Positions 24,944-33,474 of a stretch of 64,000 bases of DNA are shown one piece after another. The stretch covers positions 821,378 to 885,377 of the forward strand of contig KB906733.1 in NCBI GenBank assembly GCA_000381585.1, written 5' to 3'. Below the pieces are notes generated by a model that was not told where the DNA came from, ran no database searches, and saw only the letters and a list, made by a program, of their open reading frames with translations. This DNA comes from Acidobacteriaceae bacterium KBS 83. Lineage in GTDB: Bacteria > Acidobacteriota > Terriglobia > Terriglobales > Acidobacteriaceae. Position numbers and translations under genes: made by a program. Every line of letters starts with the position of its first letter. Within the stretch, counting starts at the first letter, position 1.

Positions 24944-26095
24944 ATGCTGATCGTGAAAGACTCCGCATCAATCTGGCAGCGCGGTTTGTTTGGATATGGG
25001 CTCTCCATAGCATTCTGGATGCCGCTGGCTGGTTTGCTTGCGTGGCAACAATATCGCATCTCCGAGGAAGAACACCTTAAGGTATCTCTGGCGAGCGTCA
25101 TGCTTCTGGGGGGAGTGCGCTTCTTTACTGTTGCGCTGCTCACGCCGCCTATCTTCTGGATTGCGGCGAAGGCTCCGATCGGCGCCGGCAATGTCGTTCG
25201 ACGGATGATTTATTACCTGGCGGGTTTTATTCCGTTCGTTCTTCTGTTTGCCCTGATCCGCTGGAGCCTGCTGCCACCGTGGTTTCCGGAAACACAGCAG
25301 TGGGGACACCGAACGTTTGCGGCCCTGATCGGACTTACCTACACCACATTTGGCGATGAACTGGTGTTTTATCTTGCGGTAGTCATCGCAGCGCATGCTG
25401 CCGTGTTCTTTCGCCGTATCCAGCGACAGGAACTGGAGCAGTTGGCGCTGAAGGAAGCGTTGGCGCAGAGCGAACTGCAGACGCTACAGATGCAGATCCA
25501 GCCCCACTTCCTGTTCAATACGCTGAATGGCATTTCTTCGCTGGTGCGCAGCGATGCGGGGCGGGCAGAGGAGATGATTCTGCGCCTTTCCAGCCTGCTG
25601 CGGCGCACTCTGAAGCAGGACGGGTCTGACCTGGTGACCTTGGCAGACGAACTCCATCTTGCCGAGGACTATCTGGATATTGAGGGCATGCGGCTGGGAA
25701 GCCGTATGGCAGTGCGCTGGGACATTCAGCCCGAGACGCGCGATCTTCTGGTGCCTCAGTTCATGTTCCAGTTGCTGATTGAAAATGGAGTAAAGCATGG
25801 AGTGGCCAACTTTCGGGGCGAGGGCTGGATCGAGATCGCGTCCAGGCAGAGCGAGAAGGCGCTGAAGCTAGAGGTAAAAAACAGCGTGAACGGCGAGACA
25901 AAGCAGGGGATGGGTGTGGGCCACCAGAATATTCGGACGCGACTGGCGCTTCTGTATGGCTCCGACGCGCGTCTATTGTTTCATCGCAGGGACAAGGTTG
26001 CGGTGGCAACGCTTGTGCTGCCGGTTCTTCCGAGCACGAAATCCGAGGTAGGAACAAAAACGGTTCGCGAGTTCGAACCCGAAATGAGGTCATAA
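24944..26095 (+). CDS. LytS/YehU-family sensor histidine kinase
   Basis: A protein of 383 residues. The first 165 residues hold four to five membrane helices; a coiled-coil (QRQELEQLALKEALAQSELQ) leads into a His_kinase domain with the phospho-acceptor in QIQPHFLFNTLNGISSLVR. The ATPase part has the N-box LLIENGVKHGVANF and GMGVGHQNIRTRL. Such kinases phosphorylate LytTR-type regulators, and one follows two bases after its stop. The signal is unknown; no extracytoplasmic sensor domain is present, so the membrane helices may sense. Confidence 0.9.
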   Translation: MLIVKDSASIWQRGLFGYGLSIAFWMPLAGLLAWQQYRISEEEHLKVSLASVMLLGGVRFFTVALLTPPIFWIAAKAPIGAGNVVRRMIYYLAGFIPFVLLFALIRWSLLPPWFPETQQWGHRTFAALIGLTYTTFGDELVFYLAVVIAAHAAVFFRRIQRQELEQLALKEALAQSELQTLQMQIQPHFLFNTLNGISSLVRSDAGRAEEMILRLSSLLRRTLKQDGSDLVTLADELHLAEDYLDIEGMRLGSRMAVRWDIQPETRDLLVPQFMFQLLIENGVKHGVANFRGEGWIEIASRQSEKALKLEVKNSVNGETKQGMGVGHQNIRTRLALLYGSDARLLFHRRDKVAVATLVLPVLPSTKSEVGTKTVREFEPEMRS

Positions 26096-26097
26096 AC

Positions 26098-26874
26098 ATG
26101 CGCATCCTTGTTGTGGATGATGAGCCGCTGGCTCGCGAGTCGCTGACGCGCGTGCTGAATGAGCGTTCGGATGTCGAGACAGTGGATACGGCAGTAGACG
26201 CCATCGAGGCGCTGAATCGCATGCGCGATCACGCATATGACGTTCTGCTGCTCGATATCCGTATGCCCGAGATGTCCGGAATGCAAATGGTGGATACATT
26301 GCGCAGCCAGGGCAACGGAACGCCGGCGATTATTTTTGTCACTGCATTCAACGAGCATGCGGTTGCGGCATTCGAGCGGCACGCGACGGACTACATCCTG
26401 AAGCCGTTTTCGGCAGAGAGGGTGAATCGCGCAATCGACTATGCCAAACAGCATTCGACGGAGGACCGCGAGCGCAGGCTTGCGGAGATACTTCCTCACC
26501 TGCAGACGCTGGCGAAGTCCACTCCGAGGATTGCGATCAAGTCCAAGGGGCGCATTCTTTTCATTGACGTGGCCGAAATCGTAGTTGCGGAAGCGGAAGG
26601 CAACTATGTGCTGCTACGGCAGGAGGCGGGGTCGCATCTGCTGCGGGAGCAGATCTCGGTACTGGCCGACCGTCTGGCGCCGCATGGGTTTGTGCGCATT
26701 CACCGCTCGGTGCTGGTGAATGCGGCGCACGTGGAGGCGGTCAAGCCATTGCTGACGGGTGAGTATCTGCTGCGCCTGAAGAACGGCAAGGAATACAACG
26801 TCACGCGTACGTACAAGAAGAACCTGAAACAGTTTGCGACCTTCTGGTTGGGCATGGACGCGATCGCCGGCTAA
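26098..26874 (+). CDS. LytTR-family response regulator
   Basis: A protein of 258 residues. Receiver domain 1-120: acidic pair in LVVDDEP, phospho-acceptor Asp in VLLLDIRMPEMSG, Thr/Lys in FVTAFNEHA and YILKPFSAERV. LytTR DNA-binding domain about 145-250: RIAIKSKGRILFIDVAEIV, EAEGNYVLLR, HRSVLVNAAHVEAVKP. It forms a two-component pair with the kinase just upstream and ends nine bases from the stop of the convergent CRTAC gene. Targets are unknown; LytTR proteins bind direct-repeat promoter sites. Confidence 0.93.
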   Translation: MRILVVDDEPLARESLTRVLNERSDVETVDTAVDAIEALNRMRDHAYDVLLLDIRMPEMSGMQMVDTLRSQGNGTPAIIFVTAFNEHAVAAFERHATDYILKPFSAERVNRAIDYAKQHSTEDRERRLAEILPHLQTLAKSTPRIAIKSKGRILFIDVAEIVVAEAEGNYVLLRQEAGSHLLREQISVLADRLAPHGFVRIHRSVLVNAAHVEAVKPLLTGEYLLRLKNGKEYNVTRTYKKNLKQFATFWLGMDAIAG

Positions 26875-26882
26875 CTCGGTGA

Positions 26883-28589
26883 CTAGTGAGAAGCGGCCGG
26901 CTCGTCCACCTGCATTATGCGGTCGCCTTTCACATTGGTGAGTGTCTGGACGACGCCGCTTGGCCAATGAATTTCTATCTTGCTTGCAACCGCTTCCTTG
27001 CCTAAACCGAAGTGTGCGCGCTTGTCGTTCGAAGAGAGATAGCTGCCAGCGGTGGAAACGGTGAGTAGCTGCGTTCCCGCACTGGTGGTGAGATGAATCT
27101 CAGCGCCGATCGCATCGCGGTTGCTGCGGTGGCCGACGAGCGAGAGCGTGAGCCAGTGATTGGCCGTCGGAGTTTCATTGCGAAGTATGTAGGCAGGACC
27201 GTCATTTGTAGTGACGACTGCGTCGATGCGGCCATCGTTGTCCAGATCTCCCACTGCCATGCCACGTCCCACCCAGGCCTGCTGAAATACGGCGCCTGAT
27301 TTTGAAGAGACATCGACGAAGCCCTTGCCGGTGTTGCGGGCGAGGAGCATCGGTTCCTTGTAGCGGAGCTGCGGGAAGTTGAGCTGAATAGTGTCGAGAT
27401 CGTGCCCCTGGGTGATGAGAAGGTCCTTGAGGCCATCGTTGTCGTAGTCGAGAAAGTGAATTCCCCATCCGGAGTGCAGCAGGGTCATGCCGCCGATGCC
27501 GCTCATGTAGGTGTCGTAGGTGAAGCTGCTGTCGCCGTTGTTCTTGTAGAGGGCGTATTTTTGATTCGCGAGATCGGTGATGACCAGGTCCGGCAGGCCA
27601 TCGTTGTTGTAGTCCTGGAAATCGATGCCCATGCCGGCATAGGTGCGGCCATCGCCATCCACCGCGACCTCTGCGTTCAGACCGACTTCTTCAAATGTGC
27701 CGTTGCCTTTGTTGCGATAGAGGAACTCAAGCATTGAGTCGTTGGCCACGACGATGTCGATTTTGCCGTCACGATCGAAGTCGGCAAGCGCGATGCCGAG
27801 ACCCTTGCCGGGCTTGTCCATGCCGATTTTGGCGGCCTCTTCGGTGAAGCGCCCCTTGCCGTCATTGTGGTAGACCAGAGCGCTGATGGGTTGAAAGACA
27901 TCCGGGTGACAATAAGCGCGATGGCCGGGCTGATGCTCGCCGCAATAGATGTCCTCGAAGTCCCATTGCACGTAGCGGAGCACTACCAGATCGAGCAAAC
28001 CATCGTTATCGAGGTCCACCCATGCGGCAGAGGTTGACCATCCGCTTCCGCCGGTGCCGGATTGCGTAGTGACGTCGGTGAATGTTCCGTTGCCGTTGTT
28101 GTGATAGAGCCGGTCGCCTCCATAAGCCGTGACGTAGAGATCTTCATAGCCATCGTTGTCGTAGTCACTGACGGCCACACCCATGCCGTAGCCAACACCC
28201 TGAAGGCCTGCCTTCTCGGTGACGTCTTCGAAGGTGCCGTCCTTCTTCTGGTGATAGAGCCGGTTCCAGTACTCGGGGCCGGTCTTTTGCGGAATGGTGC
28301 CTTTTGGCGTCGGATCAGCGATGGGAGCCCCGTTCACGAAGTAGATGTCGAGCAAGCCGTCGTTGTCGTAGTCAAAGACGGCAACTCCCGAGCCCATCGT
28401 CTCCGGGAGATACTTCTTTGTCGTGTGGGAGGCGCGGCCCTGGAAGTGCACTCCCGCTTTGGCCGTGATGTCGACGAAATTGCCGGGCACGATGTCCGGC
28501 TGGGCGGGAGCAGGCTTCGACTGCTGCGCGACGGCAGGGAGCGTGGCAAGCAACATGAAGAGAACTTGGGCGCGGAAGGACAAAGACAT
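26883..28589 (-). CDS. CRTAC1-family secreted protein (FG-GAP/VCBS repeats plus UnbV/ASPIC domain)
   Basis: A protein of 568 residues with a signal peptide (1-21). Five or six FG-GAP/VCBS calcium-binding propeller repeats follow, each with a DxDxDG-type loop (VFDYDNDGLLDIYFVNG, VSDYDNDGYEDLYVTAYG, LADFDRDGKIDIVV, FLDYDNDGLKDLLIT, VGDLDNDGRIDAVV). The C-terminal UnbV/ASPIC domain is at about 480-560 (AIGAEIHLTTSAGTQ, FGLGKEAVASKIEIHWPSG). Such proteins are exported beta-propellers; their enzymatic role, if any, is unproven. It is monocistronic as far as can be seen. Confidence 0.9.
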   Translation of the reverse strand: MSLSFRAQVLFMLLATLPAVAQQSKPAPAQPDIVPGNFVDITAKAGVHFQGRASHTTKKYLPETMGSGVAVFDYDNDGLLDIYFVNGAPIADPTPKGTIPQKTGPEYWNRLYHQKKDGTFEDVTEKAGLQGVGYGMGVAVSDYDNDGYEDLYVTAYGGDRLYHNNGNGTFTDVTTQSGTGGSGWSTSAAWVDLDNDGLLDLVVLRYVQWDFEDIYCGEHQPGHRAYCHPDVFQPISALVYHNDGKGRFTEEAAKIGMDKPGKGLGIALADFDRDGKIDIVVANDSMLEFLYRNKGNGTFEEVGLNAEVAVDGDGRTYAGMGIDFQDYNNDGLPDLVITDLANQKYALYKNNGDSSFTYDTYMSGIGGMTLLHSGWGIHFLDYDNDGLKDLLITQGHDLDTIQLNFPQLRYKEPMLLARNTGKGFVDVSSKSGAVFQQAWVGRGMAVGDLDNDGRIDAVVTTNDGPAYILRNETPTANHWLTLSLVGHRSNRDAIGAEIHLTTSAGTQLLTVSTAGSYLSSNDKRAHFGLGKEAVASKIEIHWPSGVVQTLTNVKGDRIMQVDEPAASH

Positions 28590-28676
28590 AGGAAAGAAGG
28601 CGTCGCACGATGCAACCGGCGGACAGTCTTACGATACGTGAGTCTTGCGGGTTGCGGAATCAGTTGTTCCCTGCAT

Positions 28677-29894
28677 TCAGGCGGTCGCTTTGGCTGGAGC
28701 AGGCGCGATGGCGAGAAAATCTTCTGCGAAGCGCCGGGCGTATTCCTCGGTGAGCGCCAGGACACGGACGGGATCGGTAGACCGGACAATGAGACCGGCA
28801 TGCTGACGCTTTTGCATGCGATAGACGATCTCCGGGGCGTCGTAATGGTCAGTGACAGGCTCTGCGTCTCGCGCCAGGCACAGCACGCTGCCGGCATAAT
28901 CCGTACCTAACTTTGGCAGAGCGTACTGTTCACCGCGGGCGAGAGCGACTTCGATGCGGGCCCACTCGACCCAGGGATTGAAGCCGTACGCCTGCTCGAT
29001 GACATCGGCGATGAACGCGCCGCCGACACGAGCCGCCGCTTCGAGGAAGTAGAAGCGGCCGTCAGCGGCGGAGCGGATCCACTCCGTGTGCGTGACGCCG
29101 TTGGCGAGTCCGAGTGCGCCGATGAGCTGTTGGTGAAGCTCGGGGATATCCCTTGCCGGCACAGAGGCGCGGTCCACCGTACGGGTGGTAAAGACGCCGC
29201 CGTGATGCATGAGTTGAAAGGGCGGCTTGCCGTATTGATGGACGGGAGCGGTGAGCGTGCGGCCCTCCCAGACAACGCCGTCGGCATGGAAGATGTCGCC
29301 GGGAATGAAGCGCTCCAGCAGATGATGCGACTGACGGTCACCGAGCTGATCCAGCAGAGGCCAGAGCTCTTCGGGATTGTGCAGCTTGCGAATGCCGATG
29401 GCGGACGCATCGGTTCGTGGCTTCAGCATCCAGGGCGCAGGTGTTTGCTGCATCCAGTGGTGCAGATCATCGTGGTGAAAGACACCGATGAAGTCAGGGA
29501 CGAGCAGGCCGGCTTCGCGAGCACGGACGCGCATGGAGAGCTTGTCGCGGAAGAAGCGGGTGGCCGATTCGCCGAGACCAGGCAGCCGCATGTGCTCACG
29601 CAGCGTGGCGGCGATTTCCATGTCGAACTCGTCGAGCGCGACGATGCGATCGATACGCCGGGAGCGCGAGAGATACATCACGGTATTGACGATCTGCGCC
29701 GCGGACATCTCCTCGGGCATCGTGTGGATGTGCGTGAGAGCGTCGCGCGGCCAGTCGGCATCGCGATGCCTATCGAGCGTGAGGAGTTCAACGCGGCAGC
29801 CGAGACGCGCGCACTCGCGCATGAAGAGCTGACCCTTCACGTAGGTGGAGAGGCAGAAGATCAGCGGTTGCGACTGATTCGTATTGGTCTGCAT
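28677..29894 (-). CDS. ATP-grasp carboxylate-amine ligase
   Basis: A protein of 405 residues from ATG 29894. An N-terminal PreATP-grasp-like domain (LIFCLSTYVKGQLFMREC, RIDRIVALDEFDMEIAATL) is followed by the ATP-grasp core: FFRDKLSMRVRAREAGL, the ATP-binding Lys in APWMLKPRTDASAIGI, HHLLERFIPGDIFHADGV, and the metal-binding FYFLEAAARVGGAFIADV. The enzyme should join a carboxylate and an amine through an acyl phosphate; the substrates cannot be told. It lies 5 bp after the next ligase-like gene in an operon of related activities and is the last gene of that operon. Confidence 0.85.
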   Translation of the reverse strand: MQTNTNQSQPLIFCLSTYVKGQLFMRECARLGCRVELLTLDRHRDADWPRDALTHIHTMPEEMSAAQIVNTVMYLSRSRRIDRIVALDEFDMEIAATLREHMRLPGLGESATRFFRDKLSMRVRAREAGLLVPDFIGVFHHDDLHHWMQQTPAPWMLKPRTDASAIGIRKLHNPEELWPLLDQLGDRQSHHLLERFIPGDIFHADGVVWEGRTLTAPVHQYGKPPFQLMHHGGVFTTRTVDRASVPARDIPELHQQLIGALGLANGVTHTEWIRSAADGRFYFLEAAARVGGAFIADVIEQAYGFNPWVEWARIEVALARGEQYALPKLGTDYAGSVLCLARDAEPVTDHYDAPEIVYRMQKRQHAGLIVRSTDPVRVLALTEEYARRFAEDFLAIAPAPAKATA

Positions 29895-29899
29895 AGAAA

Positions 29900-31117
29900 T
29901 CACCCCTCTTTCGGGAAGAATGCGGCCGAGGCCCCGACCCACTCCTGATTGCGATTGTGATCAACCCCCATCATTTTGCCGCGGCCCATGCGGACGAGGC
30001 TGATGACGGGTTGGAGCGGTTCACCCTCGGGCCAGACGTACATGATGCGGACCTCTGCTTGCGTCAGCCCGTACGGCGTATCGATGACCGGCTCGAAGCG
30101 CACTCTTTGCTGCAGCAGGAAGTTGTGACGCTGATCTTTGGGTATCGAGTCCAGTTCAGCATCCGTGGGGCCGAAGTGCACGCCCTTGCCGGCAAAAGAG
30201 TACAGCGGCTTAAAGACCCACTGCTCGCGATCTTCGGGCAGCAGGTCGCGGCCTCTGCCGTTGTACCAGTCATTCAGAAAAATCGCCGGCGGTACAGCGG
30301 AATGGTGCAGCCATGGGATGGCAAATTTGCTGATGCGGAAATACCAGTTGGGGTGGCCGGCCCACTCGACATCGAGATCGTCGCGGTAGTCGAACGGCAG
30401 CACGACGCCTTTGCGTTCCAGCTCATCGACGATGGCGCGGTTGTAAATGCGCCTGATGGGAACGTCGCGGCTGCCGTTGCGGTAGAAGAGTTGGCGGCCT
30501 TCCCGCTTGAGCTTTGCAATATCCACTTTGCGGATGCCGAGACGGTCTTCGTGCACATGGAAGTCGGGGAGCGTCTTCTGGGTCTCCGGTTCGATCTCGA
30601 GAAGGACGACGTTCTCCGGCGCGTGATCGCCAACGATGACGCGGCGATGAAGAGACCAATAGCTGGCATCGTCGTGGCCGCTGAGAAAGTACTCGAGAGT
30701 TTTGGGCAGGTGGAAGTTTTGCGCATAACTTGCGGAGAGCACAGCCTGCAAACCGAAGATGGATGGGAACGCCTGCAACTCGACGAGGCGAGGCGCGAGC
30801 GAACCGTTGTCCTCGCGTACCAGGCCGAAATCTGCGGTCATGAAATGTGGATGATCCGGGCAATGCGGCACACGGAAGCGCTCCGGGACGGCGTCCGCAG
30901 AGGCCTTGAGGAAGGCGGCATCGCCGAGGAGCTGCTGCGTCAGCTCAGCTCCCGTGTCGATGATCCGCTGCATGAGGGAGCGCGGAAAGAAGCAAGGTGT
31001 TTCCGAGATGCGGAACTCGAGTGGAGCGCGTGCCTGGCGGGCACAGTCTTCGAGCAAGGCCTGGTAGCGGCCGGGCTGGTACTCGCGATTGAATGCCTGC
31101 CGCAGCTCTGGCAGCAC
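29900..31117 (-). CDS. ATP-grasp-like protein of unknown function
   Basis: A protein of 405 residues. The N-terminal half is unfamiliar (EFRISETPCFFPRSLMQRII, HPHFMTADFGLVREDNGS, PRLVELQAFPSIFGLQAVL). The second half has a Lys in EQWVFKPLYSFAGKGVHFGP and a late acidic/basic region (YGLTQAEVRIMYVWPEGE, LVRMGRGKMMGVDHNRNQEW), which fits a divergent ATP-grasp fold, perhaps of the glutathionylspermidine-synthase-like kind. No signal peptide. It is separated from the upstream aminopeptidase gene by 121 bp that hold a palindromic element. Ligase activity is inference from fold and context. Confidence 0.7.
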   Translation of the reverse strand: MLPELRQAFNREYQPGRYQALLEDCARQARAPLEFRISETPCFFPRSLMQRIIDTGAELTQQLLGDAAFLKASADAVPERFRVPHCPDHPHFMTADFGLVREDNGSLAPRLVELQAFPSIFGLQAVLSASYAQNFHLPKTLEYFLSGHDDASYWSLHRRVIVGDHAPENVVLLEIEPETQKTLPDFHVHEDRLGIRKVDIAKLKREGRQLFYRNGSRDVPIRRIYNRAIVDELERKGVVLPFDYRDDLDVEWAGHPNWYFRISKFAIPWLHHSAVPPAIFLNDWYNGRGRDLLPEDREQWVFKPLYSFAGKGVHFGPTDAELDSIPKDQRHNFLLQQRVRFEPVIDTPYGLTQAEVRIMYVWPEGEPLQPVISLVRMGRGKMMGVDHNRNQEWVGASAAFFPKEG

Positions 31118-31127
31118 GCAGCCTCCC

Positions 31128-31235
31128 CGTCTTCACAAACCTAGTGTTCTCATCTGCATCCGACCAGAGCAGCTTTTCTTAACGAAAAAGCTGCGTCAAA
31201 AGCTACTACAAGCCAACAACCTTTGTGAAAATCGG
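31128..31235. repeat. nested-palindrome element, copy 2
   Basis: Ends CCGTCTTCACAAA (31128) and CTTTGTGAAAATCGG (31221) form an outer inverted repeat. The core CAGAGCAGCTTTTCTT (31165) with ACGAAAAAGCTGCGTC is the same as in copy 1 with few changes; sequence between core and ends differs. It lies between the aminopeptidase and ATP-grasp-like genes and may act as a terminator or processing site between them. Confidence 0.75.
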
Positions 31236-31238
31236 CCC

Positions 31239-32291
31239 TCAAGGTTGAATCAGGAACCGGCCCTCATGCATGATCTGCTCTTCACCTGATGGGCTCTCAA
31301 GCCAGATGTTGAAATGGAGACCGACGACGTCAATGTGCGTGGACGACGTCCACTTCGCTCCCGTGTGCTGTCCGTAGGGGTCACCGAAAGCGATGTGGAT
31401 GCCGGGGAATTTCTCGTCCTGGAGGATGTTGCCGATCACGCGCGTGACGCCGATGTTGGTGCCGATGGCGAACTCGCCCACGCGGTCGGAATTTTCGTCC
31501 CGATGGGTGTACTCCCAGAAATCATCCTGCAACTGAGTGTTGCTGGAGGTGCACGCGACGATGCGGTTGTTCGCGATGGTGATGGTCATGGGCGTTGCGG
31601 CCAGGGAACCGTAGCGCTGGCACAGATAATCTCCGACCACGCCATCGACCACGAAGGTACCGTTGACTTCACCAGGTGCGGTGAAGACCTCGCCGCCAGG
31701 CAAGTTGCCCCACTTGTCCGGGCTGATGATGCCGCTGGTCTTGAGCCACTTGTAGCTGGGGTTCAGCTCGGCGCGGATCTCGGTGCCTGCGGCGGTAGTG
31801 GCGCGCACTGCAGTCGCCCGGTTCACGCGCTCAAGCACGCACTGGCTCAGGCGGTCGACGGCGGCAAAGTCCGCGCGCATGCCTTCGAGCATGATCTGCG
31901 GTGTGATGTTCACCATGTGTGCGTGGCGCATGCGTCGACGGTTGACCACGTCGGTCATCTGCCGGCGGGAGAGTAGCTCGTTCTGCTGCACCTGGACGGC
32001 GAAAATGGAGACTTGGCTCGTCTCCATGTCGGCGAGCACTTCGGCAGGCATGCCGGCTAGCGGGCGCGGGGCGAGCTCTTCAAGGACGAAGCCGTTCCAT
32101 GGGCAGCCAAGGGTCTCGAGCTCACGCACAATCGATGCAGCGATCTCGATCGTTGCCTGATCGGTGATGAGTGTTACCTTCTCCGCCGGCTGAATGCGAA
32201 GGCAGGTGGTGACGGCGCTGCGCGCGCCGGGAGTGAAATCGGCCGGAAAGGCCACGTCGAGAAGCGGGGTTCGGGTGATGGTCATGGTCAA
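31239..32291 (-). CDS. aminopeptidase, M29-like (COG2309 type)
   Basis: A protein of 350 residues, cytoplasmic. It has features of M29/thermophilic aminopeptidases: EKVTLITDQATIEIAASIV near the start, VNITPQIMLEGMRADFAAVD in the middle, and a C-terminal metal-binding block GDPYGQHTGAKWTSSTHID. M29 enzymes are metal exopeptidases with wide N-terminal specificity. In this cluster it could trim or recycle the ligase product. ATG 32291 or 32285 may be the start. Upstream, 45 bp separate it from the GCS2 ligase gene. Confidence 0.75.
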   Translation of the reverse strand: MTMTITRTPLLDVAFPADFTPGARSAVTTCLRIQPAEKVTLITDQATIEIAASIVRELETLGCPWNGFVLEELAPRPLAGMPAEVLADMETSQVSIFAVQVQQNELLSRRQMTDVVNRRRMRHAHMVNITPQIMLEGMRADFAAVDRLSQCVLERVNRATAVRATTAAGTEIRAELNPSYKWLKTSGIISPDKWGNLPGGEVFTAPGEVNGTFVVDGVVGDYLCQRYGSLAATPMTITIANNRIVACTSSNTQLQDDFWEYTHRDENSDRVGEFAIGTNIGVTRVIGNILQDEKFPGIHIAFGDPYGQHTGAKWTSSTHIDVVGLHFNIWLESPSGEEQIMHEGRFLIQP

Positions 32292-32336
32292 CAGGGAATG
32301 CTGCAGTGTATCGCGTCCCGGCCTGTTTGAGGCGCG

Positions 32337-33446
32337 TCAGAAGAGTCCGGCGCGCGTCTCCTCCACCATGTAATCGACGACCGCGTTGAGGTCGCCATTG
32401 GTCTCGTTGAATTTGCGGACCTGGCGCTGGGCGCCCGAGCCATTGTCGAGAATCGTCCGGATGTAGGCCAGCGCCTCTCGGCTGCCGAGCTCGTCGACGC
32501 AGTCATCGATGAAGGAGAGATATTCGAGGATAAGTTCGCGCTCGTCCACCTCTGTTTCCTTGCCGAAATCGATGAGTTTGCCTTCGAGGCCATAGCGTAC
32601 AGCGCGCCACTTATTTTCCATCAGCAGGGCACGGCTGTACTGGCGCCAATCCTGGTTGCTGGCATGGATCTTCCACAATTTGCAGGCCGTCGCCTGGATG
32701 AGGGCCGCGATGGCGATGGTCTCGTCAGCGCGCATCGGAATGTCGCAGATGCGGACTTCGATGGTGTTGAAGAAGGGATGGGGCCGGATGTCCCACCAGA
32801 TCTTCTTCGCATTATCCATGCAATTGGTTTTGATCAGGAGGTTGCAGAACTGTTCGAATTCGCCCCAACTGTTAAAGCTGTCCGGGATGTTGGTGCGCGG
32901 AAATTTATCGAAGACCTTGGCACGATAGCTCTTGAGCCCGGTGTTACGGCTGCGCCAGAAGGGCGAATTGGTGGAGAGCGCTAGAATGTGCGGCAGGAAG
33001 TAGCGCATCGAGTTCATAACGCGAATGGCTGCTTCTTTGTCTTCGATGCCGACATGAACGTGCAGCCCAAAGATCAGGTTAGCGCGGGCTACCTGCTGCA
33101 GGTCTTCCACAACGCGCTCGTAGCGTTCGTCGGGATAGATGTCTTGTGCGCTCCAATCGGCGAACGGATGGGTAGCCCCCGCCACCAGCACTAAATCGTG
33201 CTCCTCGGTGATGTGGATCATCTGCCGGCGCAGATCGTATAAGTCGTCACGAGCTTCGCCGATAGTGCGGCAGATGCGTGTCCCCACCTCGATGACAGAC
33301 TGATGCATCTCAGCCTTGACGCGCTCCTCGAGACGGCGCTTGCCCTTGGCCAGCAACTCCGTTTTGATGTGCGAGCGGAGATCGCGCGTTACAGGATCAA
33401 CGGTCTGGTACTCCTCTTCGATGCCGAGAGTGAAGGATGGGCGCAT
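32337..33446 (-). CDS. GCS2-type carboxylate-amine ligase (YbdK-like, COG2170)
   Basis: A protein of 369 residues of the glutamate-cysteine ligase 2 family: TLGIEEEYQTVDPVTRDL with the metal-binding Glu residues, EMHQSVIEVGTRIC, NLIFGLHVHVGIEDKEAAI, PHPFFNTIEVRICDIPMRAD. YbdK-like enzymes have weak glutamate-cysteine ligase activity in vitro and their true substrates are mostly unknown. Placed with three ATP-grasp-type genes and an aminopeptidase, it likely makes one amide bond of a common product. It is 28 bp downstream of the next ATP-grasp gene. Confidence 0.9.
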   Translation of the reverse strand: MRPSFTLGIEEEYQTVDPVTRDLRSHIKTELLAKGKRRLEERVKAEMHQSVIEVGTRICRTIGEARDDLYDLRRQMIHITEEHDLVLVAGATHPFADWSAQDIYPDERYERVVEDLQQVARANLIFGLHVHVGIEDKEAAIRVMNSMRYFLPHILALSTNSPFWRSRNTGLKSYRAKVFDKFPRTNIPDSFNSWGEFEQFCNLLIKTNCMDNAKKIWWDIRPHPFFNTIEVRICDIPMRADETIAIAALIQATACKLWKIHASNQDWRQYSRALLMENKWRAVRYGLEGKLIDFGKETEVDERELILEYLSFIDDCVDELGSREALAYIRTILDNGSGAQRQVRKFNETNGDLNAVVDYMVEETRAGLF

Positions 33447-33474
33447 GGTGCGAGGCTCCAGATGGTGCTTGTCT

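Noticed and set aside
24871-25080. Alternative frame overlapping the histidine-kinase start
   Set aside because: Short, lacking motifs, and overlapped by the well-supported kinase frame.
29957-31144. Plus-strand open frames opposite the ATP-grasp genes
   Set aside because: No family motifs and no start site with ribosome-binding sequence; the minus-strand genes carry conserved motifs.
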